A stretch of DNA of 64,000 nucleotides, taken from assembly GCF_001467585.1 (NCBI RefSeq), contig NZ_LNXY01000003.1, positions 298,729 to 362,728 on the forward strand, given 5' to 3'. The stretch comes from Legionella drozanskii LLAP-1. Its GTDB lineage: Bacteria; Pseudomonadota; Gammaproteobacteria; Legionellales; Legionellaceae. Position 1 is the first letter of the stretch, and every line of letters begins with the position of its first letter. Of the stretch, positions 33,768 through 43,842 are shown piece by piece. A program made the translations under genes and the position numbers. The notes below the pieces were generated by a model that had not been told where the DNA came from, did not search any database, and saw only the letters and a program-made list of their open reading frames with translations.

Positions 33768-35735
33768 GTGACAATTAAGAAGCAGAGAATTTCTCAAATG
33801 TTTACAAAGAAGCTTAATAATGCTCAAACTGTTAATGCATGCACAGCTATTAGTGTCGCTGTGATTGAAGCAATTTTAGTGGCAGTTAACCCCGATGAAC
33901 TTTCTTCGAAAATAAAAGACAGTCATCAAAAGTATCAAAAAAAATACAAAATAGATTTTCCTAACCTGGCTAAAGATGGAGAAGGCCTCTTAGAGCAAGT
34001 TGCCTATCAACACTATTTTGCCCATTTTTTTGCTGAACCCCGACAAGAGCAATTAACCGCAGCCGTTACTTTAGAGCAGGTTAGAGAGGTATTAGCTAAT
34101 CGGGCGGGTTATCTTGATGCCTCAGGTCAACTAGAAACCGATTTCTTTGTTTTTAATTTTGATGCGATAGAAGCTATTGAGAAAGAAGCTGATAAAACCA
34201 TTGATTGGTCTACTATTAGCGAAAAAGAGTTATTAGCTATGCTCAACCTCCGCGAAGGAGAAAAATCTTCCTTACGAGGTCATTTTTTAGATGTCGTTAA
34301 TCGATTAGAAAATAATCAAGGAATAACCATTCGAATGGATGGGCATACGATATCTCTTACGAAACGAAACGGTTTTTATTTTAGCTATGATTCATTGACC
34401 GGAGAGTTATCCTACACTCAATCAATTGATGAAATGACTGACCATATAACTGAAAAAGCAAATGTTAGAAGGACAAAAACAGCAATCATTACTTATTTTT
34501 TCCCTGAACACCCCCTAAAGAATGTCTATCACGCAACTCAAATAGAACCAAGCGTTGCGCATGAAAAAGGCAAAGCCAAGGATAAAGATCCCGCGATTAA
34601 GATAACTCCAGAACTGATTCATGAGCTTGTACAAAATCGCAATACCTTCGATGAAACAGAGGATGGTCAACTAAGTTGGCAGCTAGCCAATGAGGAGCTA
34701 ATCGAGGCAATAAAGCAAGAAATACCCCCAAAAGAACGCGATAATATAAACTGGAACTTAGTTCGTGAGCAGGAGTTATGTCGTTTTTTGGGTATGCAAA
34801 TTCATAGTCCACTCTGTAGCTCATCGGGATCTTTTAATGAAGAAAGAGCGCAAAAAATCCAGGAGCAAGTGCCTCCTCCTGAAGATTTAGAACTGAGCAA
34901 CATCATCATTCATATTTCCCTAAGTTATGAAGATTATAAGATTCATAACGATAAAATAAGAGATCTTATTAAAGAACATAGGGAATTAGGTACCATCGCT
35001 GCATTTAAAATGGTGGAAGCTGTTGAAAGAATCAAAAACGGCGATCAGTTTACCCTTTATGTTCCTAAAAATTATTCAAAATCCCAAATAAACGAACTCT
35101 GCAAGCAACTAGCCTCTTATATGGCTACTCATCAAATTATTGACAGCGGAACTAAGAGTGATATAGCGGAATGGATAACACCCCAAATCAATATGCAGCT
35201 GGTATATTTTGAGACTAGACACGGCAAAGATAGAATAGACATAAATGAAACGGAAGACAGACAAAATCTGGCCCGTACCGCTTTAAAAGCAAATGAATTA
35301 TTTAGTTATTTATCTCAACTGTTTAGAAAGCATTTAACTTTATTTAAACAGTTCCAAGGCTTGCATTATGATTTTGCCACGCCTTCAATATCTCGGGAGC
35401 ATAGCCATGAAGCAAAAGCGTCTCTTGATATGGATCTTAAGTATCAAAAGCTGAGAGGCGATGCACTAAAAACTGCCATACTTTGCGATTTTAAAGAATC
35501 ATTAAGCAAAATTAATGACTCTCAGGAACTTGAGCAAAGAATTGAGGCCTTTAAAAAAACTGTAGATGATGATCTAACAGATGAATATAAAATACTTGCT
35601 ACAGGACAAGATAGATTTACTCGTATGTTTGGAATTCAAACCTCATCTATCATTGCGCTCGAAGCGATCTGTGCTGATGCTAGGCAGCGAATTGCTGAGA
35701 GATTGCTTACCTCAGGATCGACAATACGATATTGA
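33768..35735 (+). CDS. Predicted effector with possible Cys-His-Asp centre and internal repeat
   Basis: This 655-aa protein starts at a GTG with AAGG 7 bases ahead. There is no named family. The N-terminal domain shows Cys25 (VNACTAISVAVIEA), His193 (DGHTISLT) and Asp208 (YDSLTGEL), a layout seen in papain-fold effectors. Two segments (about residues 105-165 and 283-345) resemble each other: E-x-VLANR/LVQNR, then IEAI, then I[DN]W and E[KQ]EL. The C-terminal third is helical and charged. No signal peptide is present. Secretion by Dot/Icm is inferred from context. Confidence 0.62.
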   Translation: MTIKKQRISQMFTKKLNNAQTVNACTAISVAVIEAILVAVNPDELSSKIKDSHQKYQKKYKIDFPNLAKDGEGLLEQVAYQHYFAHFFAEPRQEQLTAAVTLEQVREVLANRAGYLDASGQLETDFFVFNFDAIEAIEKEADKTIDWSTISEKELLAMLNLREGEKSSLRGHFLDVVNRLENNQGITIRMDGHTISLTKRNGFYFSYDSLTGELSYTQSIDEMTDHITEKANVRRTKTAIITYFFPEHPLKNVYHATQIEPSVAHEKGKAKDKDPAIKITPELIHELVQNRNTFDETEDGQLSWQLANEELIEAIKQEIPPKERDNINWNLVREQELCRFLGMQIHSPLCSSSGSFNEERAQKIQEQVPPPEDLELSNIIIHISLSYEDYKIHNDKIRDLIKEHRELGTIAAFKMVEAVERIKNGDQFTLYVPKNYSKSQINELCKQLASYMATHQIIDSGTKSDIAEWITPQINMQLVYFETRHGKDRIDINETEDRQNLARTALKANELFSYLSQLFRKHLTLFKQFQGLHYDFATPSISREHSHEAKASLDMDLKYQKLRGDALKTAILCDFKESLSKINDSQELEQRIEAFKKTVDDDLTDEYKILATGQDRFTRMFGIQTSSIIALEAICADARQRIAERLLTSGSTIRY

Positions 35736-35991
35736 TATTGCGGACAAATATAGGTTTCGATAAAGTTATAGATAAACTCAAGCGTCATCGAAGGAGTTGG
35801 TTAGTAGAAACCTAGTCAAGGATGTACTACCCTGACACTTAAAGAATAGCAAGCGAGTAGCCTTGATAGAGACGTCTCCTATTAAAGGTTACTTTAAACC
35901 TCTTGTATTAAATCTAGTTAAAAACTATTGTATAGCCGATAGTAAATCTCAAGTCCTGAGTAATACTAAAAAAACTGAAGGAATAATTATT

Positions 35992-36345
35992 ATGTCTTGG
36001 AAACAAACCATTACGCTAAGTCAACTCCAACAAAAAGGACGTCACTGCGAAAATATCGATGGCCATAAAATTTTATTGATCTGGAATAATAACTCGGTCC
36101 ATGCCATTGCCTCCCAATGCCCACATTTCAAACTACCTTTGAGCAAAGGCGCGATTACAGATGAAAACACTATTGTATGCCCTTTTCACAAAAGCGCCTT
36201 TAATCTTGAAACAGGCAAGCCCGAAAGTTGGTCACCTTGGCCACCAGCAGTTGGTACAGTTCTGGGAAAGATTAGCAAACCTAAAAACTTAAAGATCTAT
36301 CCTGTACGTATTGACGATAATATGGTCACTGTTGATATCAGCTAA
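35992..36345 (+). CDS. Rieske [2Fe-2S] ferredoxin-like protein
   Basis: This small electron-transfer protein is 117 aa from the ATG at 35992, which has GAAGGA ahead; a longer in-frame ORF begins at 35863 but has no site. The cluster ligands are Cys43/His45 (QCPHFKLPL) and Cys63/His66 (CPFHKSAFNLETG), as in NirD- and dioxygenase-type ferredoxins. It probably donates electrons to an oxygenase or reductase encoded elsewhere. It is monocistronic. Confidence 0.88.
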   Translation: MSWKQTITLSQLQQKGRHCENIDGHKILLIWNNNSVHAIASQCPHFKLPLSKGAITDENTIVCPFHKSAFNLETGKPESWSPWPPAVGTVLGKISKPKNLKIYPVRIDDNMVTVDIS

Positions 36346-36670
36346 AAATGGCTCGTAAGAATTATATTTGCTCAGATCCACAGCTGCTAGCTTAAGAATA
36401 ATCGCTTGTTGCAATCTGGCCAACAATGGAGTCATTCAATTAGACAGAAATTGCTTTAAATCGATTTAGGCATGAAGAATTTATCCTACCTGTCGATGTT
36501 ACTAGACATTATTCTATACGACCAACGTGATGGTTTTGACTTTATTTGATTATAGCGAAGAAAGATTTTGCTTAACTAAGTGACAGCAGCCTTGATGGAG
36601 ATGCTCATATCAAGGCTAGCTTTAAATGCTGTAAGGGATGAATTCATCACACTCTTCCATGATTTCATTT
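36346..36670. other. Intergenic region with a hairpin
   Basis: No gene is supported in these 325 bases. A 9-bp stem, AGCCTTGAT and ATCAAGGCT (36588-36617, 12-base loop), sits near the end of the convergent coiled-coil gene and may terminate it. The rest is without recognisable features. Confidence 0.4.
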
Positions 36671-37582
36671 TTATTGACTGGAAGGAACAACTTCTAGCTC
36701 ATCATCCTCTGCTGATACGCATGTAAACGCGGCGCGTACTTGCTCCTTCACATTTTGATAAAAGCAATATAAGTTATCTAATCGCTCTATCTTGTGAGCT
36801 TCTCTCTCTAAAGCTCTATCAGCCTTTTCTACAAGGCTCTGGGAATATTTGATAACGCCCCCACTCTTCTCTATGCTTTTTTCAAACGTTCTCTCCCCCT
36901 CCTCCAAAACATCCAAGGTTTCTTCAGATTTATCGTCTAAATAACGTACAAAAAAGCTTGCTGTATTATTAACAGAGGTTAAGGTACTATCTAACTTTTC
37001 CTGACTAGGATGACTAAGGAAAGAGTGAGCATTTTCTTTTGCTTCGGGTATGCTCGTCTTCAATTGCTGAAAATTTGTCCTAATAGAACCTGTTTCCCTA
37101 AGTTGCTCATACATTTGTACCACAGACCTTTTTTGTCCATAAATAAACTTCGTGGTATTTTCCATAGTTCGTTCAAAAATACCTTTATCTTGTGTATCTA
37201 ATATTGATGTCAAGGTTTCTAAACCATTTTGAGTGGCCTTGATCCTTCCATCTAAAACCCCTGTGAACTCTTCAATGGGAGAAAAAAGTGTATCAGTTAT
37301 CCTTCCTACAACGATATCTTGCACCTTTTCTACCATTTTATCTTCGACTACTTCCCATATCCTGTCTTTTACTTCTTGTTTTGCTTGACCTAAATTAGTT
37401 TCTAATTCAGAAACCTTTTCTCTAACAATGCCTTGGAAATCTACCCTCTTCAGTTTCTGTTCTTTTTCTTTTGAAACTTTACCTCTCTGCGCCATTAGAT
37501 CACATTGAGCTATAATATATTTGAGTTTGTCTTCCCACTCCTGAACCTCAGGCAGTAAACTGCCATCACGTTTATCTTGCAT
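36671..37582 (-). CDS. Predicted coiled-coil effector
   Basis: This 303-aa, almost wholly helical protein has heptad-like Leu/Ile/Val patterns (strong at residues 45-110 and 225-280). It has no signal peptide or membrane segment. The C-terminus, AEDDELEVVPSSQ, is acidic in the manner of Dot/Icm E-block signals. Its promoter (37619-37651) fits the PmrA-type layout. I do not recognise a family, and coiled-coil effectors commonly act on host vesicle traffic, which is only an inference here. Confidence 0.65.
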   Translation of the reverse strand: MQDKRDGSLLPEVQEWEDKLKYIIAQCDLMAQRGKVSKEKEQKLKRVDFQGIVREKVSELETNLGQAKQEVKDRIWEVVEDKMVEKVQDIVVGRITDTLFSPIEEFTGVLDGRIKATQNGLETLTSILDTQDKGIFERTMENTTKFIYGQKRSVVQMYEQLRETGSIRTNFQQLKTSIPEAKENAHSFLSHPSQEKLDSTLTSVNNTASFFVRYLDDKSEETLDVLEEGERTFEKSIEKSGGVIKYSQSLVEKADRALEREAHKIERLDNLYCFYQNVKEQVRAAFTCVSAEDDELEVVPSSQ

Positions 37583-37618
37583 AGTTAAAACCTAATGAAA
37601 TATTCAAATCAGGTTTTT

Positions 37619-37651
37619 ATTATAAAAAAAAGTTCTTAAGGGATTATTAAA
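37619..37651 (-). promoter_or_regulatory. PmrA-type tandem box and -10 element (minus strand)
   Basis: On the minus strand, TTTAATAAT and CTTAAGAAC are 11 bp apart, followed after a 7-base T-run by TATAAT (plus coordinates 37643-37651, 37632-37640, 37619-37624). The second half-box is weak, but the geometry equals the other sites. Confidence 0.5.
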
Positions 37652-37831
37652 TAAATCCAGTTTGATTATTTTTTATTCATTAAGTGGTAACCAAAAAAAT
37701 GAAGGAAGGTATACCCCATTTATTGTTTATTACAAACCTGCGGCAGCCAAGATAAGAGCCTGAATATAATTCAATGCTTCTAATGCAGTCTTCCTTCATC
37801 AAGCTGAGCCCCTCAAGGCTGCTTGCCAAGG

Positions 37832-38269
37832 TTAATGAGAATCATACTCATTTTTAAATTTCTGCATTTCTTTGCCAATCGCTAATAATTCTTCTTCAGT
37901 TAAAATCTTTTCTACTGTGGGAAATAATTTCAGTTCTTCTTCAGAGGCATGATGCATTACATTTTTTTTGAATTTTAAAAATTTTTTATTCCATTCACTT
38001 TCCGTTTTAACTTTTTCAAATTTTTTTATTGCAATCTCAGCAAAATGTTCTTGAGACATCAAATGTTTTATTGTGTCATCAATTTTTTTGTTATTTTTGA
38101 AATGGGGATACCATAGCTTCTCTTCCATAATTTCATGGCGTATCAAGTCTTGGCTCAGGGCATCGAACATCTTTTTCTTTGTTTTTTCGCGATGAGATTT
38201 ATCACAAATTTCTATAAGTTGTTTTTCAACTTTATTATGTTCTTTAAGAAGAAACTCAATAGCATTCAT
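37832..38269 (-). CDS. Hemerythrin HHE-domain protein
   Basis: This 145-aa four-helix protein has diiron ligands spread as in HHE proteins: His in KEHNKVE, His and Glu in RHEIMEEKLWYPH, His in SQEHFAEI and HHASEEELKLFP near residue 105. Such proteins bind oxygen or nitric oxide or respond to oxidative stress. It is cytoplasmic and monocistronic, with AAGGAAATATT before the ATG. Confidence 0.9.
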   Translation of the reverse strand: MNAIEFLLKEHNKVEKQLIEICDKSHREKTKKKMFDALSQDLIRHEIMEEKLWYPHFKNNKKIDDTIKHLMSQEHFAEIAIKKFEKVKTESEWNKKFLKFKKNVMHHASEEELKLFPTVEKILTEEELLAIGKEMQKFKNEYDSH

Positions 38270-38621
38270 AATATTTCCTTAAAAGCTCATTTCGGCAACT
38301 CTATTTAATTATAGTACAGGTAAATTCAGCACTCTTAGCTTCTATTTTCCTATACGTAGTTGGGGCATTCGAGGTTAAACCAAAAAATTATGTGGGCTTT
38401 TGTTTTTAAATTCTTCAATACACAATTGGGAGGAAAAGGCATTAAATTACTCCACTCTTGGGGTAGTGAGAGTCAACTTACGCTTTTATGCTCTAAATAA
38501 TCCCAATAGAGCCAATTTCTGGCAGTCTGACATAACAAAATCCAACCACTATAAATTGATAAATTACTTCTTGAGATAAATCATGCAGGTTATTGATGAT
38601 TGGAAAAATGTTAGTCATCTC
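38270..38621. other. Intergenic region without recognised features
   Basis: I see no ORF, repeat or strong hairpin in these roughly 350 bases. They lie upstream of the hemerythrin gene and downstream of the GNAT gene, both on the minus strand, so the hemerythrin promoter should be at the left end. Confidence 0.35.
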
Positions 38622-39056
38622 TTAAACATTCCTCATGTATTTTTTTAATTCCATAGCTGTTGAGGTTTCAAAACCAAATTTGCGATAAAATTCCGTCGCC
38701 TTTGAGTTGCCTTGCCATACAAATAAACCTATAGAAACTAAACTTTTATCTTTAATTTTACTTATTAAATGTTTCATCAAGGAGCTACCGATATATTGCC
38801 TTTGGTAATCAGGATGTACACAAATATCGTAAAACATGCACATTTGACCATCCTCTAAGATACGCCCAAAGCAGATTAACTGGTCTAATGCTTTAACATA
38901 AGCGATATAGGAAGATGAGGCGAGGGTAGCTTTCCACTGCTCTTCACTTGGATAGAAATGGTTACCCCACCCCACGCTTTCAGCGAGACCGTTAATGTCA
39001 GAGTAACTGATTTCTTCCTTAGCTTCTAAAAAGGTTAAGTTATGTATTTTTTTCAT
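38622..39056 (-). CDS. GNAT family N-acetyltransferase
   Basis: This 144-aa acetyl-CoA-dependent acetyltransferase has the central CVHPDYQRQYIGSSLMKHLI (motif A, acetyl-CoA loop) and a C-terminal N-x-x-A-x-x-FYRKFGFE (motif B). The start is the ATG at 39056; an upstream in-frame TTG at 39068 has no better site. The substrate is unknown. Confidence 0.88.
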   Translation of the reverse strand: MKKIHNLTFLEAKEEISYSDINGLAESVGWGNHFYPSEEQWKATLASSSYIAYVKALDQLICFGRILEDGQMCMFYDICVHPDYQRQYIGSSLMKHLISKIKDKSLVSIGLFVWQGNSKATEFYRKFGFETSTAMELKKYMRNV

Positions 39057-39507
39057 TTTCAACACCAAAGAGATTAAAATTCAGATTTATTATATTAGGC
39101 TTTTGTCATTATTTTTACCGTATTAATACGGTAAAGCTGAATCCTTGTGCTGAATATAGGTTAAATAAATAGGTATGTGTCTTAGACCATGCAATTTATT
39201 AATGCCTAGCGCTTTGGCTTGCGCTTCGTAATGACTTAAAAGCTGTTTTTAAGATCTGCTTTTAGGTATGAGAGACTCCCTCTTTATCCACAAGCCTATA
39301 AAATTAAAGCATCCACTAGAATTGTAGGCTTTTGCCTAGTCCATTCATGGTGAAATAGATAACCTACTTGCTCCGTACTCAAATATGAAAAAATTAGATA
39401 GGCAGGTACAGAGCCAATAAATTCTCTATCTTTATTAAACTTCCACTTCCATTAATCAATGGAGCCAATGTATGCTGAATACTACCTTTTGGAATTAAAG
39501 TAACGGC
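39057..39507. other. Intergenic region without recognised features
   Basis: These 450 bases lie between divergent genes. I see no credible coding frame, RNA gene or long repeat. The A/T-rich parts next to each gene should hold their promoters, but none is strong enough to call. Confidence 0.35.
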
Positions 39508-40359
39508 ATGGATATCCAGTCAATTACCCTGTTTATGGTTTTGGTTGCTGCCTTTGGCAGCGCTATTTGGAATATTAATGTTAAAAAATCAGACAACGGA
39601 TTGGTTTTTGTGACCTTGATGGTCATTCCCCAATTTTTAGTCTCTTTGCCTTTAATGTTCTTGAATCCAATGCCTTCTTTAATTAATTTATACTATATTT
39701 TGGCGAGTGCCTTTGTACAAACGGGCTATATAGTTTTTCTTAGCACTGCTTACAAGCATGGATTAGTGAGCCGAGTTTATCCTTTAGCCGTGGGCACAGC
39801 AACTCTGTTGTCACTCTTCTTTTGGCATTTTTTTTTAGCGACTCCTTTATCCTTCTATAAGGAGTTTGGAGTATTACTTCTCTCTTTTGGCATTATATGC
39901 TTTGCTTTTATAGGAAAACGAAATAATGAGCACCTAAGCGTCAAAGGCATGGTTTATGCCTTTGCATGTAGTTGCTTTATCTTTTCCTATTCGCTTATTG
40001 ATACTTTCGGTATTCATACTGCAACCAAGCCGTTGACTTATATTAGCTGGTTGTTTTTTATCAAAGCCTTAATCTTATTTATACCCATGTTATGCTTACA
40101 TCCAATCTCAATGCGTACAATGGCTGTTGAAAGTAACAATTATTTTTTCGCCGGTTTATTAGCTGGATTTGGCTATGGGGTGGCGATTTGGGCTTTTAAT
40201 CATGCAGCAACTCCCATTGTCCTGGCTTTGCGTTCCACATCGATAATTTTCGTCCTTCTTCTTTCCCTTTTTCATCTTAAAGAACAAGTATCACCGATCA
40301 TCGTGGTATTGACTATCGCTACCACTCTAGGCGCTTTTTTTATTTTAGGATTTTCATAG
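39508..40359 (+). CDS. EamA/DMT-type transporter
   Basis: This 283-aa inner-membrane protein has about ten hydrophobic helices in two similar halves, as in drug/metabolite transporters. Conserved features are the helix pair around VYPLAVGTATLLSLFF and the C-terminal ALRSTSIIFVLLLSLFHLKEQ, the typical DMT ending. The exported solute is unknown. It is monocistronic. Confidence 0.85.
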   Translation: MDIQSITLFMVLVAAFGSAIWNINVKKSDNGLVFVTLMVIPQFLVSLPLMFLNPMPSLINLYYILASAFVQTGYIVFLSTAYKHGLVSRVYPLAVGTATLLSLFFWHFFLATPLSFYKEFGVLLLSFGIICFAFIGKRNNEHLSVKGMVYAFACSCFIFSYSLIDTFGIHTATKPLTYISWLFFIKALILFIPMLCLHPISMRTMAVESNNYFFAGLLAGFGYGVAIWAFNHAATPIVLALRSTSIIFVLLLSLFHLKEQVSPIIVVLTIATTLGAFFILGFS

Positions 40360-40526
40360 CTCAGCGGTAATTGGAACAGTCCCGTTGATATAATTAGAAA
40401 GTAAAGGCTTTTTTCCTTTGTATATTGAGAATAGATTCACATTTCTTTAAGACATTTACCTAAAATCCTCTTATGATAGCCTCAATATAATTTCCCATAT
40501 AATTAAAATTAAACTAACACGACAGC

Positions 40527-41129
40527 TTAAGTTTTCCAGTTTAGAATTAGTGGTGGATTATGAGAAGTGGCTAAGGTAGGTTCTGATGGCCAACCCAGAA
40601 TAATTGGCACTACGGCGGTCATTTTTTTAGGTATTCCAAACTCTTTTTTCCATTCTGGTAAATTCAGCGCTGGAACTGCAAAACCAATAACACAAGAAGC
40701 AAGACCATAAGTAAGGGCAGCAAGCATTAAATTTTCAGCAGCTAACCAGCAGTCAGCACCAACAAAATTTCCTTTAAAGAGACTGTATATCACAATCAGA
40801 GTATGAGCATTATAAAATACATTAAATTCTTTTTGCTGGAGAACTTTTAAAACGTGCTCTTCTTGCAAGTCTATGTTTTTCTTTTTATTATTCAAGGTTA
40901 ACAATTTAGCGCTTTCTGAAATACGATTTAATAAAATCTTATTTTGAATCACTACAAATCCTCTGGATTCTTCATGAAGTGCTGAAGGAGCATGTGTAGC
41001 CGCATCAAGGAGCTGATTGATAATTTCAGAATCAACTTCTTTGGGCAAATAATTACGTACAGCTCTGCGATTATATAGAGCATCTATTACATCTATTTTA
41101 TAACGTTTTATTAGCTCCGGATTTTGCAT
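40527..41129 (-). CDS. Nitroreductase family protein
   Basis: This 200-aa FMN-dependent NAD(P)H oxidoreductase shows the N-terminal NRRAVRNYLP (FMN phosphate binding), THAPSALHEESRGFVV and the C-terminal GIPKKMTAVVPIILGWPSE. It probably reduces nitro compounds or quinones in the cytoplasm. It is followed on the same strand by an upstream alcohol dehydrogenase gene with a 71-base gap, so co-transcription is possible. Confidence 0.88.
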   Translation of the reverse strand: MQNPELIKRYKIDVIDALYNRRAVRNYLPKEVDSEIINQLLDAATHAPSALHEESRGFVVIQNKILLNRISESAKLLTLNNKKKNIDLQEEHVLKVLQQKEFNVFYNAHTLIVIYSLFKGNFVGADCWLAAENLMLAALTYGLASCVIGFAVPALNLPEWKKEFGIPKKMTAVVPIILGWPSEPTLATSHNPPLILNWKT

Positions 41130-41200
41130 AATCAGCTCCTTGCTTTTTCTAAATTATAGCAATAATGGAAATTATGATTCAACAATTGTATTTAGCTTCC

Positions 41201-42241
41201 CTAAGAAACATCAATAATAACCTTAAGTGCTTTTGTCTTTTCTGCTTGTTCAAAAGTATCGTAAGCTTCAAGAATGTTTTCAAAATTAAAACGATGACTG
41301 ATTAACTGCTGGGGATCCATTTTATGAGCACACAAGGTTTTTAATAGCATTGGCGTGGACACAGTATCTACTAATCGGGTAGTAATGCTGATATTTTGTG
41401 ACCATAAACGTTCCAAATGGAGATCTGCTTTTGTTCCATGTACCCCAATATTCGCAATAATACCACCAGCCGCTACAAGATCTTCACAAAGAACAAAAGT
41501 AGCAGGGATACCCACAGCCTCTATAGCTGTATCTACACCACGGTTATTCGTTATCTCCATGACTTTAGTTGCTGCTTTACCATCATTATTATTTATAATC
41601 TGAGTTGCGCCTAAATGTTTTGCGATGCTTAAACGATTATCATCGACATCAATAATAATAATTTCAGCAGGTGAATAAAATTGAGCTGTGACTAATGTGG
41701 CCAAGCCAATAGGGCCAGCTCCTACAATAGCTATTGTGCTTCCTGGTTGTACTTTGCCGTTCAATACGCCACATTCAAAAGCAGTTGGTAAAATATCACT
41801 AAGCAACACTAAAACCTCTTCATCTACTCCTTCAGGAATTTTATACAGACTTGTATCAGCCTGAGGAATCAGCACATATTCGGCTTGCGTACCATCAATT
41901 GTATTCCCCAAAATCCATCCACCTTTAATACAGTGAGAATACATTCCTTTACGGCAAGCTTCACATTTTCCACAAGATGTAATGCAGGAAATAATTACTT
42001 TATCTCCAGGGCAAAATTCTGTTACTCCTGAACCTATGCTCTCTACAATTCCAACACCTTCATGACCTAAGATACGACCAGGAGTACATGTGGTTACATC
42101 CCCTTTTAAAATATGCAGATCTGTTCCACAAATAGTCGTTTTTTTTAGTTTTATCACTGCATCAGAAGGGTTTTTAATAATGGGTTTGGGACGCTGTTCT
42201 AACGCTTTCTTTCCTGGCCCCTGATAAATTACTGCTTTCAT
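41201..42241 (-). CDS. Zinc-dependent alcohol dehydrogenase
   Basis: This 346-aa medium-chain dehydrogenase has catalytic zinc ligands in TICGTDLHIL and GHEGVG, structural zinc in CGKCEACRKGMYSHC and the NAD(P) fold at GAGPIGLATLV (about residues 170-180). The pattern fits alcohol or sugar-alcohol dehydrogenases acting on small alcohols and aldehydes. It is upstream of the nitroreductase on the same strand. Confidence 0.92.
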   Translation of the reverse strand: MKAVIYQGPGKKALEQRPKPIIKNPSDAVIKLKKTTICGTDLHILKGDVTTCTPGRILGHEGVGIVESIGSGVTEFCPGDKVIISCITSCGKCEACRKGMYSHCIKGGWILGNTIDGTQAEYVLIPQADTSLYKIPEGVDEEVLVLLSDILPTAFECGVLNGKVQPGSTIAIVGAGPIGLATLVTAQFYSPAEIIIIDVDDNRLSIAKHLGATQIINNNDGKAATKVMEITNNRGVDTAIEAVGIPATFVLCEDLVAAGGIIANIGVHGTKADLHLERLWSQNISITTRLVDTVSTPMLLKTLCAHKMDPQQLISHRFNFENILEAYDTFEQAEKTKALKVIIDVS

Positions 42242-42378
42242 TTTATAGGCCTCGTTAACCTAATATTTTATAACACATTATCACTGCTACGTGAGAGTGT
42301 ATACTGTCAGAACAAATTTTTCTGGAGTCGTGAACGAAACACCAAGAATTGATTTTTTTATGTTTGTCCAAAGACGAT

Positions 42379-43656
42379 TTAACAACCTATAGGAGACCAA
42401 AAGTTATAACTATTCTTGCCGTGTTTTTTCACGTAATACATCGCGGCATCAGCTTTCTTAAGAAGATCATGCATGCCATCTTTAGGATATAATGAAATAC
42501 CAATACTTAAAGTAACTCTCAGATTATGGTTTTCAATCAAAAATCCTTTTGAGAACAAACGAATTAATTCTTTCATTATTTTAATAACTTCATTTTCTTC
42601 CTTAAGATAGGATAATATTAATGCAAATTCGTCTCCCCCAAATCGTGCTAAAGTATCCACCTCACGTATGCATTTTTGCATACATTTGGCAGCGGCGCAC
42701 AATAATAAATCCCCTATATGATGACCATAACTATCATTAATATTTTTAAAACCATCTATATCCAAAAAACACACGGCCATATAACATTTCATTCTTTTTG
42801 CAACTGCAAGGGCTTGTACCAGGCGATCTTCAAATAGTGGACGATTGATTAATCCTGTCAAAACGTCATGTTCCGCTAGGTGTTTTAATTTTTCTTCGAT
42901 TATTTTTTGTTGTGTAATATCCCGAGCCGTTGTTGATGCTCCAATCACCTTTCCTTGCGTATTTTTTATTGGACCTATCGTGATAGAAACCGGGATAGAA
43001 TGACCATCTTTATGTATTCTGAGTGTTTCAAAGTTCTTAATGTGTTCACCTTTGGCGATTTTATGAATGATATTTTGAAATTCTTCCAGTCTTCCTTTCG
43101 GGAATAACATTTTTATATTGGCACCAATGGCTTCCTTTTCAGAGTAGCCATAAAGATTTCCGGCCGCTTTATTCCAGCTTTGTATGGTCCCTTCCAAGTT
43201 TTTTCCTATAATTGCTTCCCCGGAAAACTCGACAAGACTAGAAAGCATTGCCTGGGCATCTTCCAGTTTTTTTCGCTCAGTAATATCATGTTCAATCGCA
43301 GCAAAATACTTAATATCTCCCTTGCTATCTTTAATAGGGACAATAGTAAAATCAAGCCAATATTCTGTTTGATCTTTGGTATAATTTAATAATTCTACAT
43401 GTATAGCTTCTTTTTTTTCCAAAGCGCTCCGAATACGTTGGAGGGTGGGTTTATCCGTTTTTTCTCCTTGTAGAATTCGTGGTGTTTTACCTAAAACTTC
43501 TTCCTGCTTATAACCGGTAATCTTTGTAAATGATTGATTTACATAAAGTATTTTTGGACCAAATGGGTCATCAATAGGCTCTACTCCAGTGATAATGACA
43601 ACATCATCAGTCTGATCAAGAACAGATTTAAAGGGTATTTTTTCCATCAATTTCAT
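42379..43656 (-). CDS. PAS-PAS-GGDEF diguanylate cyclase
   Basis: This 425-aa protein carries two PAS sensor domains (about residues 12-125 and 135-255) and a GGDEF domain (about 260-425) with RFGGDEFAL. A product-inhibition I-site, REVD, lies five residues ahead. It should make cyclic di-GMP from GTP in response to a cytoplasmic signal, as it has no membrane segment. The neighbouring minus-strand gene encodes an HD-GYP protein, so synthesis and breakdown are encoded side by side. Confidence 0.9.
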   Translation of the reverse strand: MKLMEKIPFKSVLDQTDDVVIITGVEPIDDPFGPKILYVNQSFTKITGYKQEEVLGKTPRILQGEKTDKPTLQRIRSALEKKEAIHVELLNYTKDQTEYWLDFTIVPIKDSKGDIKYFAAIEHDITERKKLEDAQAMLSSLVEFSGEAIIGKNLEGTIQSWNKAAGNLYGYSEKEAIGANIKMLFPKGRLEEFQNIIHKIAKGEHIKNFETLRIHKDGHSIPVSITIGPIKNTQGKVIGASTTARDITQQKIIEEKLKHLAEHDVLTGLINRPLFEDRLVQALAVAKRMKCYMAVCFLDIDGFKNINDSYGHHIGDLLLCAAAKCMQKCIREVDTLARFGGDEFALILSYLKEENEVIKIMKELIRLFSKGFLIENHNLRVTLSIGISLYPKDGMHDLLKKADAAMYYVKKHGKNSYNFWSPIGC

Positions 43657-43842
43657 CCGGCATAAATAATCAGATTAATAAAAGAATCTATTTTAAGTAT
43701 CGGAGAGTATTTTGATAAAAACCAGTAATTAACAATTGAACTTGCGCAAAACACAATCTTTCAATCTTTAAGCGCGAAAAGAATTTTAAATAGCAACGGC
43801 AGAATTGTTGCAATCATATCTTCTCTAATTGGCAGTGAAACT

